Assembly: GCF_021129195.1 (NCBI RefSeq)
Contig: NZ_JAJOHW010000058.1
Location: forward strand, 1 to 35,295
Length of the DNA: 35,295 nucleotides
Direction: 5' to 3'
Source: Chromobacterium aquaticum
GTDB lineage: Bacteria; Pseudomonadota; Gammaproteobacteria; Burkholderiales; Chromobacteriaceae
The notes under the pieces are model-generated. The model had not been told where the DNA came from. It saw only the letters and a program-made list of their open reading frames with translations, and did no database searches. The position numbers and the translations under genes were made by a program. This document shows, one piece after another, positions 6,920 to 14,890 of this stretch; the stretch's first letter is position 1, and each line of letters begins with the position of its first letter.

Positions 6920-8689
6920 ATGAGCTATTTATTCGCCGCCATCGCGCTCGCCGCGCTCGGCTATCTGATCTTCGCCTTCATCCATCTGGGCTTTCCCGGC
7001 CGGCTGGCGCTGCTGGCGCGCTGGGACGATCGCATCGACACCGTGCTGGAGGCCGCCGCGCGCCGCCACGGCGCGCGCGAGCTGATCGAACTGGCGCAGC
7101 CGTTGAGCTGGCATGAACGCCGCATCTGGAACGCCGGCCAACTGCTGGAGGTCGTCAATGCGCTGGCCGCTTGCTGGCACAGCCTGGGCGTGGCGCCGGG
7201 CGACCGGGTGGCCATCTACAAGGCCAACGATTTCGATTACTTCCTGTTCTCCGCCGCCGCCATCCGCCTGGGCGCGATCGCGGTGCCGATGAACGCCAAT
7301 GTGGCGCCGGATGTCGCCGGCCGCTATTTCGAGCGCGTCGGCGCCAGCCTGCTGCTGAGCGATGGCGTCAGTTGGGCGCGGCTGCGGCCGTTCGCGCCGG
7401 ACTGTCTGCGCCAGATAGTGCTGGCGGACAGCCCGGCCTTGCTGGCCGGCGAGCGCACCCATGGACTGACGGCGCTGCTGCGCCAGGATCTGCGCGCGGC
7501 GCCGCGGCTGGAGCGCGGCCCGGCCGATCCGCTCTACATCGTGCATACCTCCGGCACCACCGGCGTGCCCAAGGGCGTGATTCTCAAGAGCGAGGGCGTG
7601 GCTCAGTCGCTGCGCTCCATCGTGCTGTTCAACCTGGTGTCGCCGCGCGACCTGGCCAGCTTCGCGCTGCCGCTCAACCATCAGGTGTCCCAGCTTTATC
7701 TGCACGGCTCGCTGCTGATGGGGGTGCGCTGCATCATCAACGGCGATTTGAGCGCGCCGGGCCTGCTGCGCCAGTTGGAGCAGCGCCGTCCCACGGTGTT
7801 CTTCGGCTTCCCCATCACCTATACCCGGCTGCTGGCCGCCGGCGCGGCGGCGCGGCCGCTGGACAGCGTGCGGGTCTGGGGCACCACCGCCGACGCCAGC
7901 CACGAAGTGCAGCAGCGCGCCTTCCTGCCCAAGGGCTCCTTCTTCCGGCGCCTGGGCCTGCCGGTCAGCGGCTCGCTGTTCATCGACGGCCTGGGCTCCA
8001 GCGAGGTGGGCATCGCCGCCTTGCTGCGCATCGCCACGCCGTGGACCCGTCGTTTCGACCGCCGCGTCGGGCGCAAGACTCCGCTCGGACCGCTGATCAA
8101 GGTGGCGGACAGCCAGGGCCATCCGGTGGTCAAGGGCCGTCCCGGCTTGCTGATGATCAAGGGCAAGAGCATGTTCGGCGGCTACTGGAACGCGCATGAC
8201 GTGCTGTACGCGGCTTCCCGCGATGGCTGGTGGTTCACCGGCGACGTGGTGCGCGAGGCCGCCGACGGCGAAATGATCCACCTGGACCGCGAGGTGGACG
8301 TGATCCACACCTCGAGCGGGGCGGTGTACACCCTGCCGCTGGAAGAGGTGCTGCTCAAGCGCGACGGCGTGCTGGACGTCTCGGTGTTCGGCGTGCGGCC
8401 GGAGCCGGACACGCCGGAACGGCCGGCGGCGGTGGTGGCCCTGTGCGAGGGCGCCGCGCCGGTGGCGGCGGACGCCCTGCTGCGGGAGCTGAACCGCCAG
8501 CTGGAGCCGGAGCAGCAACTGGCCCATCTGTGGATCCTGCCGTGGGAGGACTTCCCCATCGGCGCCACCGGCAAAACCCTGAAACGCCGTCTGCGCGAGC
8601 GCTACAACGCGCAACTGCAGGCTTCCGCCACCGCTACCGCGAGTCATGCATGCGCAGCCGTTCCCGTTACCGAATTGCGGCCGTCCTGA
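6920..8689 (+). CDS. Membrane-anchored AMP-dependent acyl ligase
   Basis: This 589-residue ANL-superfamily enzyme adenylates a carboxylic acid and normally transfers it to CoA or another thiol. It shows the P-loop VHTSGTTGVPKG (208-219), GLGSSEVG (A5-like), WWFTGD (D442), the A8-like hinge DREVDVIHTSSGAVYTLP and the C-terminal catalytic lysine in PIGATGKTLKRR (K552). Residues about 3-24 form one hydrophobic helix, so the enzyme is probably tethered to the inner membrane, which is unusual for a biosynthetic ligase and suggests a lipophilic substrate or product. It starts 18 nt after the acyltransferase gene and overlaps the following gene by 40 nt. The substrate is unknown. Confidence 0.87.
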   Translation: MSYLFAAIALAALGYLIFAFIHLGFPGRLALLARWDDRIDTVLEAAARRHGARELIELAQPLSWHERRIWNAGQLLEVVNALAACWHSLGVAPGDRVAIYKANDFDYFLFSAAAIRLGAIAVPMNANVAPDVAGRYFERVGASLLLSDGVSWARLRPFAPDCLRQIVLADSPALLAGERTHGLTALLRQDLRAAPRLERGPADPLYIVHTSGTTGVPKGVILKSEGVAQSLRSIVLFNLVSPRDLASFALPLNHQVSQLYLHGSLLMGVRCIINGDLSAPGLLRQLEQRRPTVFFGFPITYTRLLAAGAAARPLDSVRVWGTTADASHEVQQRAFLPKGSFFRRLGLPVSGSLFIDGLGSSEVGIAALLRIATPWTRRFDRRVGRKTPLGPLIKVADSQGHPVVKGRPGLLMIKGKSMFGGYWNAHDVLYAASRDGWWFTGDVVREAADGEMIHLDREVDVIHTSSGAVYTLPLEEVLLKRDGVLDVSVFGVRPEPDTPERPAAVVALCEGAAPVAADALLRELNRQLEPEQQLAHLWILPWEDFPIGATGKTLKRRLRERYNAQLQASATATASHACAAVPVTELRPS

Positions 8690-9894
8690 GCGGCGCGCTG
8701 CTGGCGCTGAGCGCCGGCGCGAGCCGGGCCGACGACGCCGTCGAGGCGGCCGGCGGCCTGCGGCTGGAGCATGACGCGCTGTTGCAGCTGATCCACGAGA
8801 GCGGCCGGCTGTATCCGGCGCTGGGCGGCGGGACCAGCCGGCGCGGCGGCGCCGAGCTGAGGCTGGACTTGCGCCTGAAATGCGAGGGCGGCGCCTGCGA
8901 CGGCAGCCGCGCGGTGCTGAAGCCGCGCTTCTGGCTGGGCGATGAATCCAAGCCGGACGCGCTGCCGTCGCAGTTGCCGGAACCGCTGATGGAGGGCTAC
9001 GCCATCGTGCCGGTGGGTCGTGGCGAGATCGGCGCCGGCAAGCGGCTGATGGGCTGGGGGCCGTCGATGCTGTACAGCCCCACCAACCGGTTGTTTCCGG
9101 ACAACGGCGCGGTGACGCCGCGGCGTGAAATCGCCGGCAAGCCGATGGCCTTCGCCAGCCTGCCGCTATCCGAGCGCGGCCGGCTCAATCTGTTGGCGGC
9201 CAATCCCAATCTGGACCCGGTGCCGGGCGTTCGCGCCAGCGACGGCCTGTTCATGCTGGCGCGCGGCGAATGGAACTGGACCGATCAGCCGGCGGCCACC
9301 GCGGGCGCGGTGCTCGCCGGCGGCGGCGGCTTCCAGCCGTATGTCGGCGGCTATGCGCAGTACGGCCTGGACGATGCCTGGACCCTGAGCGGCGAGTTCG
9401 CCGCCTCGCGCGGTTACGCGCGCCGCGACGCGACCGGGCCGTGGCTGGCCCAGGACGACGCGCGCTGGCGCTGGGACGGCACGCTGGGCCTGCGCTACGG
9501 CCTGGCCTCCGGCGCCGAGATCGGCCTGGAGCTGATTTACAACGGCTACGCGATGACGCCGGAGGAGTGGGCCAATCCGCTGCGGGCCGCCGCGCCGTCC
9601 AGCGGCAGCAAGCCCTCGCACAACCGGCCGCTGCATCCGTTCGCGCAGCAGCGTTACGCGCTGCTGCAAACCACCTGGCCCAAGCTGTTCGGCGATCGGC
9701 GCTGGGGGCTGACCGCGCGCTGGCAACAGGGGCTGGACCGGCCCAGTTCCGACGCCTTCGTCGAACTGTCCTTCAGCCCCGGCGACGCCGCCACCGTTTA
9801 CCTGGGCGTGTCCCGCAGCCGGGTGACGGACGATTTGAAGCAGACCAGGGCGTTGCCGCGCAACGCCTACCTGGCGCTGGAAATCCATTTCTAA
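8650..9894 (+). CDS. Outer-membrane beta-barrel protein
   Basis: The real start is the ATG at 8650, inside the end of the ligase gene. It gives a 414-residue protein with a clear Sec signal peptide (RSRSRYR, hydrophobic core, then GASRADD). The body alternates aromatic and polar residues in amphipathic strands, and the chain ends ...LALEIHF, with the terminal phenylalanine typical of BAM-inserted barrels. A GWGPSMLYSPTNRLFP segment resembles motifs in Wzi-like capsule-assembly barrels, but I would not assign that family firmly. Lying immediately before an ABC/FtsX transport set, it is best read as the outer-membrane exit or receptor of the export machinery. Confidence 0.75.
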   Translation: MRSRSRYRIAAVLSGALLALSAGASRADDAVEAAGGLRLEHDALLQLIHESGRLYPALGGGTSRRGGAELRLDLRLKCEGGACDGSRAVLKPRFWLGDESKPDALPSQLPEPLMEGYAIVPVGRGEIGAGKRLMGWGPSMLYSPTNRLFPDNGAVTPRREIAGKPMAFASLPLSERGRLNLLAANPNLDPVPGVRASDGLFMLARGEWNWTDQPAATAGAVLAGGGGFQPYVGGYAQYGLDDAWTLSGEFAASRGYARRDATGPWLAQDDARWRWDGTLGLRYGLASGAEIGLELIYNGYAMTPEEWANPLRAAAPSSGSKPSHNRPLHPFAQQRYALLQTTWPKLFGDRRWGLTARWQQGLDRPSSDAFVELSFSPGDAATVYLGVSRSRVTDDLKQTRALPRNAYLALEIHF

Positions 9895-9924
9895 ACCTGA
9901 TCAAGACCTTATCGGAGGATTGCC

Positions 9925-10665
9925 GTGTACCTAGTTGAATTTGCATCGGTCACCAAGCGCTACCAGCTTGGCGATGTCGAGGTGGTGGCGCTCGATGGCG
10001 TCGACTTCCATGTCCAGCCCGGCGACTTCGTCGCCATCACCGGCCCCAGCGGCAGCGGCAAGACCACCATGCTCAACCTGATCGGCTGCCTGGACTCGCC
10101 CTCGGATGGGGAGGTGAGGGTGATGGGCAAGGCGGTCAACGCCCTGGGCGAGCCGGCGCTGGACCAACTGCGCAGCCGCACCTTCGGCATGATTTTCCAG
10201 AACTTCAACCTGATCCCGGTGCTGACCGCGGAAGAAAACGTGGCGCTGCCGCTGCATCTGCACGCGTTGTCGCGGCAGGAAGCGCGCCAGCGCGTCGCCG
10301 AGGCGCTGCGCGCGGTGGGCCTGGAGCGCTTCGCCAGCTTCCGCCCGGACCAGCTTTCCGGCGGCCAGCGTCAGCGGGTGGCGGTGGCGCGCGCGCTGGT
10401 GACGCGCCCGCAGCTGATCCTGGCGGACGAACCCACCGCCAGCCTGGACACCGCCAACGCCATCGCGCTGGTGGAGTTGATGAAGCAATTGAACGCCGAG
10501 CAGGGCGTGACCTTCGTGTTCTCCACCCATGACGACCGGCTGCTGCAGCACGTCCGCCGCATCGTGGAACTGCGCGACGGCAAGCTGTCGGTGACCCGAG
10601 AGCAGCAAGCGGCCGCGCCGCGCGACGGCCTTGTTCCGCAAACCGACCGTTACGAGGTGATGTGA
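9925..10665 (+). CDS. ABC transporter ATPase (LolD/MacB type)
   Basis: This 246-residue nucleotide-binding subunit has Walker A GPSGSGKTT (residues 40-48), a Q-loop in GMIFQNFNLIPVLTAEENV, the signature LSGGQRQRVAVARAL, Walker B LILADEPTASLD and the switch histidine in FSTHDDRLL. The sequence belongs to the LolD/MacB/FtsE group that works with FtsX-type permeases rather than with classic exporters. Such complexes extract lipoproteins or hydrophobic molecules from the inner membrane, or drive periplasmic machinery. The GTG at 9925 has a GGAGGA site just upstream. Its TGA overlaps the ATG of the following permease gene, so the two are coupled. Confidence 0.93.
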   Translation: MYLVEFASVTKRYQLGDVEVVALDGVDFHVQPGDFVAITGPSGSGKTTMLNLIGCLDSPSDGEVRVMGKAVNALGEPALDQLRSRTFGMIFQNFNLIPVLTAEENVALPLHLHALSRQEARQRVAEALRAVGLERFASFRPDQLSGGQRQRVAVARALVTRPQLILADEPTASLDTANAIALVELMKQLNAEQGVTFVFSTHDDRLLQHVRRIVELRDGKLSVTREQQAAAPRDGLVPQTDRYEVM

Positions 10666-12656
10666 TGTGGGGAATGGCATTTCGCAATCTGTACCGCGAC
10701 CGGCGCCGCACGCTGGCCACGGTGGTGGCGGTGGGCGTCGGCCTGCTGGCCGTGCTGCTGTTTCTCGGCTACATCCGCTTCGTCGAAGGCTCGCTGGCCT
10801 CGGTGGTGATCTATCGCGACGCCAATGCGCATGTGCAGATCTACCGCAAGGACGGGCCGGAGCAACTGGCCGCGACGCCGGCGCAGTACTCGCTGGACCG
10901 CGCCGAGCAGCGGATGCTGCATAAGCAGGCGCAGGAGCTGGCGCACTTCCGCCGCGTGTCGGACCAATTGGTCGGCGTCGGCATGGTCAACGCCGGCGGC
11001 GAGAACGCGGTCTTCCTCGGCCGCGGCATCGATCCGGCCTTCGAGGCCGCGCTGCAGGCGGCCAGCCCGCTGGCCGCGCCGCCGTCGGCGCTGGGCCGCG
11101 ACGGCCTGTTGCTGACCCGCCAGCTGCAGGACTTGCTGGGCGCGCCGGCCAAGGGCGGCGACTTGCAACTGTTCGGCGCCTCCTATTCCAACCGCCTCAA
11201 CGCGGTGGAAGCGCCGCTGAGCGGCGAATTCTCCACCGGCATCGAGGCGATCGAGGACAAGGGCCTGAAAGCGCCGCTCAGCCTGCTGCAATCGCTGTAC
11301 GACACCGACGCGGTATCGCGCGTGGTGGTGCAGCTGGACGACCGCGGCAACGCCGCCGCCTATCGCGATGCGTTGGCGGCGCGGCTGGAGAGCCTGGCGC
11401 CGGGCCGCTACGAGGTGACCACCTGGAATCACCCGCAGATCGGCCAGCTCTACGTCAGCTTCATGGGCTTCTTCAACATGGTGTTCGCCTTCACCGGCAC
11501 CGTGGTGTTCGTGATCGCCCTCACCACCATCCAGCACACGGTGGCCATGAACGTGGCCGACCGCACCCGCGAAATCGGCATGCTGCGCGCCATGGGCTTC
11601 AGCCGCGGCAAGATCGCCGGCCTGTTCGTGCGGGAAAGCGTGCTGACCACACTGATAGCGGCCTGCGTGGCCCTGGGACTCGCCTATATGACCATTTACG
11701 CCATCCTCTCCGCCAATCTGCAAACCCAGCTGCCGCGCATCGCCGAACCGGTGAAGCTGGCGCTGGACCTGCCGCTGGGCTGGGCGCTCGCCGCCAGCGC
11801 CGTGGCGGCGCTGGGCATCGCGCTGGGCGCGGCCATCACCGCGCGCAAACGCATAGGCGGCGAAGTGCGGGCCAAGGGCAAATCGGTGCCGCTGACCCGG
11901 CTGCTGGCCACCACCTCCTGCCTGATGCTGGCCACCATGCTCACCGTCAGCCTGGCTCACGCCGAAGACGCGCCCAGCGAGGCGACCATGCGCGATTGGC
12001 TGCGCAAGGCCGATCTGGCCCGTGGCGGCTGGGGCGCCTACAAATGGTCGCTGAGCATACACACCGAAGACCCGGCCGGCGCCACCACCACCACCTATGA
12101 CATCGCGGTGCGCGACGGCAAGGCGCTGGCGCGCACGGTGGAACCCAAGCGCTACCAGGGCGAGAAGATCCTGATCGCCTCGCGGGCGATGTGGTACGCC
12201 AAGCCCGGCTTGCGCAAGCCGGTCAGCATCAGCCCGCAGCAGCGGCTGGTGGGCGAGGCCGCCAACGGCGACATCGCCGCCACCCAGTACGCCCGCGACT
12301 ACACCCCGGCCTATGTCGGCAGCGCCCAGGTCAACGGCGTGGACTGCCACAAGCTCAAGCTCGTCGCCGCCACGCCGGGCGCCACCTACGAAAGCATCGT
12401 CTACTACCTGGACAAGCGCAGCCTGATGGGCGTGAAGGCGGATTTTCTGACCGCTGGCGGCGCGGTGTTCAAGAGCGCCTCCTTCGAGTACGGCAACAAG
12501 GTCAGGGTCAACGGCCGCGAGCAGCCCTTCGTGTCCAGCATGAAGATCGTCAACGCCAACTTCCCGGACCGCTACAGCCGCCTGCAATACGGCCAGGTGG
12601 CGCCCAGCAATCCGCCGGACAGCCTGTTCGCGCTGGATACGCTGATGACCATGTGA
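10665..12656 (+). CDS. FtsX/LolCE-type permease fused to a LolA-like domain
   Basis: Residues 1 to about 405 form an FtsX/MacB-type permease: one N-terminal membrane helix, a large periplasmic domain, then three helices with the conserved DRTREIGMLRAMGFSRGKI segment. Instead of ending there, the frame runs through a signal-peptide-like hydrophobic stretch ending SLAHAEDAPS into a ~230-residue periplasmic domain. That domain resembles outer-membrane-lipoprotein-sorting (LolA-like) proteins, with YLDKRSLMGVKADF and a beta-rich pattern. Topology is consistent: the permease C-terminus is cytoplasmic and the extra helix returns the chain to the periplasm. A GTG at 10662 is an alternative start, and a GTG at 11886 could be an internal start for a free LolA-like form. 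It probably carries a hydrophobic cargo across the periplasm. Confidence 0.85.
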   Translation: MWGMAFRNLYRDRRRTLATVVAVGVGLLAVLLFLGYIRFVEGSLASVVIYRDANAHVQIYRKDGPEQLAATPAQYSLDRAEQRMLHKQAQELAHFRRVSDQLVGVGMVNAGGENAVFLGRGIDPAFEAALQAASPLAAPPSALGRDGLLLTRQLQDLLGAPAKGGDLQLFGASYSNRLNAVEAPLSGEFSTGIEAIEDKGLKAPLSLLQSLYDTDAVSRVVVQLDDRGNAAAYRDALAARLESLAPGRYEVTTWNHPQIGQLYVSFMGFFNMVFAFTGTVVFVIALTTIQHTVAMNVADRTREIGMLRAMGFSRGKIAGLFVRESVLTTLIAACVALGLAYMTIYAILSANLQTQLPRIAEPVKLALDLPLGWALAASAVAALGIALGAAITARKRIGGEVRAKGKSVPLTRLLATTSCLMLATMLTVSLAHAEDAPSEATMRDWLRKADLARGGWGAYKWSLSIHTEDPAGATTTTYDIAVRDGKALARTVEPKRYQGEKILIASRAMWYAKPGLRKPVSISPQQRLVGEAANGDIAATQYARDYTPAYVGSAQVNGVDCHKLKLVAATPGATYESIVYYLDKRSLMGVKADFLTAGGAVFKSASFEYGNKVRVNGREQPFVSSMKIVNANFPDRYSRLQYGQVAPSNPPDSLFALDTLMTM

Positions 12657-12669
12657 GAGAGGCCGCGAG

Positions 12670-13989
12670 ATGAACGCCAAATTGTTATTGAGCATGTCGC
12701 TGCGCAATGTGCGGCGGCAGGGACGCAAATCCGTTGGCACCCTGGTGGTGATGGCGGTGTCCATCCTGGCGCTGTGCCTGCTGGCCGGCTATATGCAGTC
12801 CAATGTGGAGCTGATCCAGAACGCCTTCATGCGCTGGGGCGCGCGTGGTCACCTGGTGATAGAGCGACCGGCCTCGCAGCTGGCGCGCGAGGTGGAAGGC
12901 GCAGGCCAGAACCCGATCGGCGCCGCGATGCAAGCCGGCATCGACAAAGTGCTGGCCGCCGATCCGGACGTGGCCGCCCGCGCCCGCATCCTGCGCGTTT
13001 CCGGCATGGTGTCCAACGCCCGCGTCAGCACCATCTTCGCCGGCATCGGCCAGGACGTGCAGGAAGTGCGCCGCATCAAGGGCCCGGCCTATGAGTACGA
13101 CGTGGTGGCCGGCACGCCGCTGTGGCAGGAAACCCGCGCCCATCCGCTGGTGTTGGGCCAGGGCCTGGCCGCCATTCTGGGCTGCGAAGTGCCCAAGGTC
13201 GGCTTTGCTCCGGCGCAGCCGGGCCAGACCCCGGCCTCGCGGCCGATGCGCTGCCCGCCCGGTCCGCTGGAACTGACCGTGTCCACCCGTGGCACCGCGC
13301 GCATCAACGCCACCCAGGCGCTGCCGACTGGCATCATGGATTGGGGCATCAAGGAAATCAACGACCGCCTGGTGGTGATGCCGATGGCCGAGGCCCAGGC
13401 CCTGCTCAACACCCGCGAAATCAGCGAATACCACGTGCTGCTGGCCGACGGCGCGGACCTGGACGCCGCGCGCGACCGGCTGTCCGCCAAGCTCAAGACC
13501 GCCGGTCTCGACGTCACCGTGTTCCGCTGGTCCGACCGCGCGGCCTTCTATCAGCAGGTCAAGGCGGTGCTGGGCGGCTTCCTCAACTTCATCGCCATCG
13601 TCGCCGGCATCGTCGGCTTCACCAGCCTGCTCAACGCCAGTTACATGAACTTCGCCCAGCGAGCGCGCGAATTCGCCACCCTGCGCAGCCTGGGCTTCAC
13701 CCGCCGCTTTGTGATGACGCTCACCGCGCTGGAAAACAGCTGGCTGGCCGCGGCCGCGGCGCTGGCCGGCATCGCCTGCGCGCTGGGCGTCACCTGGGCG
13801 GTGCGCGCGGCCAAGATCATGTGGACCCCGCCCGGCTCCAGCAACGCGGTGCCGGTGGAAGTGGCCTGGGTGGCGCCGGTTTACGCGCTGACCCTGGCGG
13901 GCGTGGTCATCCTGGCCGCGCTGGCCAGCGCGATTCCCACCCGAAAAATCCTGCGCCGGCCGATCCGTTCGGTGTTGAGCGAAGGCTGA
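12670..13989 (+). CDS. FtsX/LolCE-type permease
   Basis: This 439-residue protein has one N-terminal membrane helix (about 20-42), a periplasmic domain, and three C-terminal helices. The coupling segment ARALATLRSLGF-like sequence (AREFATLRSLGFTRRFVM) is the usual FtsX/MacB permease contact with the ATPase. The chain ends RKILRRPIRSVLSEG, typical of LolC/E-type permeases. With the preceding fused permease and the ATPase at 9925 it would make a heterodimeric LolCDE-like transporter. It starts 13 nt after the previous stop. Cargo is unknown; context suggests the pathway product or a lipidated form of it. Confidence 0.9.
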   Translation: MNAKLLLSMSLRNVRRQGRKSVGTLVVMAVSILALCLLAGYMQSNVELIQNAFMRWGARGHLVIERPASQLAREVEGAGQNPIGAAMQAGIDKVLAADPDVAARARILRVSGMVSNARVSTIFAGIGQDVQEVRRIKGPAYEYDVVAGTPLWQETRAHPLVLGQGLAAILGCEVPKVGFAPAQPGQTPASRPMRCPPGPLELTVSTRGTARINATQALPTGIMDWGIKEINDRLVVMPMAEAQALLNTREISEYHVLLADGADLDAARDRLSAKLKTAGLDVTVFRWSDRAAFYQQVKAVLGGFLNFIAIVAGIVGFTSLLNASYMNFAQRAREFATLRSLGFTRRFVMTLTALENSWLAAAAALAGIACALGVTWAVRAAKIMWTPPGSSNAVPVEVAWVAPVYALTLAGVVILAALASAIPTRKILRRPIRSVLSEG

Positions 13990-14026
13990 TCCCCCGTTGG
14001 ACACACACAGCAACAAGGAGGCTTGA

Positions 14027-14839
14027 ATGACTGAAATGGCACGCAAACGTCGCTGGTCCCGCTTTGTAGACCGGCAATCCGGCAAGGCGCTGATCGTTCC
14101 CATCGACCATGGCCTGACCATGGGGCCGCTGGACGGCCTGAATCGGGTGGAGGAAGTGCTGCGCTGGCTGGACCCGGAAGTGGTGACCGGCATCGTCGCC
14201 CACAAGGGTTTTGCCCAGCGGCTGGGCGGCGCGCCCGGCTGCGGCCTGATGATTCACCTGAACGGCTCGCTCAATATCGGCGCCACCCCGGACCTCAAGC
14301 AGATGGTCACCAGCGTGGAAGCGGCGGTGCGCCTGGGCGCGGACGCGGTGTCGATCCAGACCAATTTCTGCGCCGACACCGCCGGCCACAACCTGCAATT
14401 GATCGGCCAGGTGGTGGATCAGGCCCATGCCTACGGGCTGCCGGTGCTGAACATGCTGTATGACAAGGGCCCGCTGGCGGGCAAGGACCTGAGCCATCTG
14501 CGCCACTTCATGCGCGCGGCGGTGGAACTGGGCGTGGACGCGTTGAAAGTGGCGGCGCCGGAGGACCTGAACGCCATCCCGGAATTGGTGGACGGCATCC
14601 AGGAGCACACCCCGGTGTTGTTCGCCGGCGGCGCGCTGGCCGATGAACTGGCCCTGCTGGAGCTGGCCGCGGCGGTGGTCCGCCATGGCACCGGCGGCAT
14701 CTGCGTGGGCCGCAATGTGTTCCAGCGCCCCAATCCGCTATCGACGATGACCCGGCTGCGCGACTTGTTCCGCAGCGGCGTGCCGGCGCTGGACTACCGC
14801 CGCCTGGCGCAGCCGGTGGCCGAGGCGCTGGAAAACTGA
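14027..14839 (+). CDS. DhnA-type class I aldolase, AroA'/GriI-like
   Basis: The 270-residue protein belongs to the DeoC/LacD fold DhnA-type aldolases that include archaeal 2-amino-3,7-dideoxy-D-threo-hept-6-ulosonate synthase (AroA') and GriI of grixazone biosynthesis. Residues aligning with the known catalytic set are visible: D27 in VPIDHG, Y145 in NMLYDKG, and the Schiff-base lysine K174 in [12 protein letters not shown] phosphate-binding glycine segment, [12 protein letters not shown], lies near the end. These enzymes join aspartate semialdehyde to a keto-sugar phosphate or to dihydroxyacetone phosphate. In the same operon a DHQS-II homologue is encoded, so the two steps form one route. 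The ATG at 14027 has AAGGAGG upstream. Confidence 0.88.
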   Translation: MTEMARKRRWSRFVDRQSGKALIVPIDHGLTMGPLDGLNRVEEVLRWLDPEVVTGIVAHKGFAQRLGGAPGCGLMIHLNGSLNIGATPDLKQMVTSVEAAVRLGADAVSIQTNFCADTAGHNLQLIGQVVDQAHAYGLPVLNMLYDKGPLAGKDLSHLRHFMRAAVELGVDALKVAAPEDLNAIPELVDGIQEHTPVLFAGGALADELALLELAAAVVRHGTGGICVGRNVFQRPNPLSTMTRLRDLFRSGVPALDYRRLAQPVAEALEN

Positions 14840-14890
14840 GCGCGAGCCGCCGCCGGCGGCCCGCATTTTCAAATTTGTGAGGTTCAAGAC

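Noticed and set aside
10650-12764. 704-codon open frame on the minus strand opposite the fused permease gene
   Set aside because: Shadow frame: low-complexity composition, no ribosome binding site, and it fully overlaps a gene with clear FtsX motifs.
2995-14839. Archaeal-type supply of dehydroquinate for the ordinary shikimate pathway
   Set aside because: Possible by family, but the setting among a LuxI, ligases, an acyltransferase and export genes points to a secondary metabolite, and such bacteria normally have the standard AroB. Kept only as an alternative.
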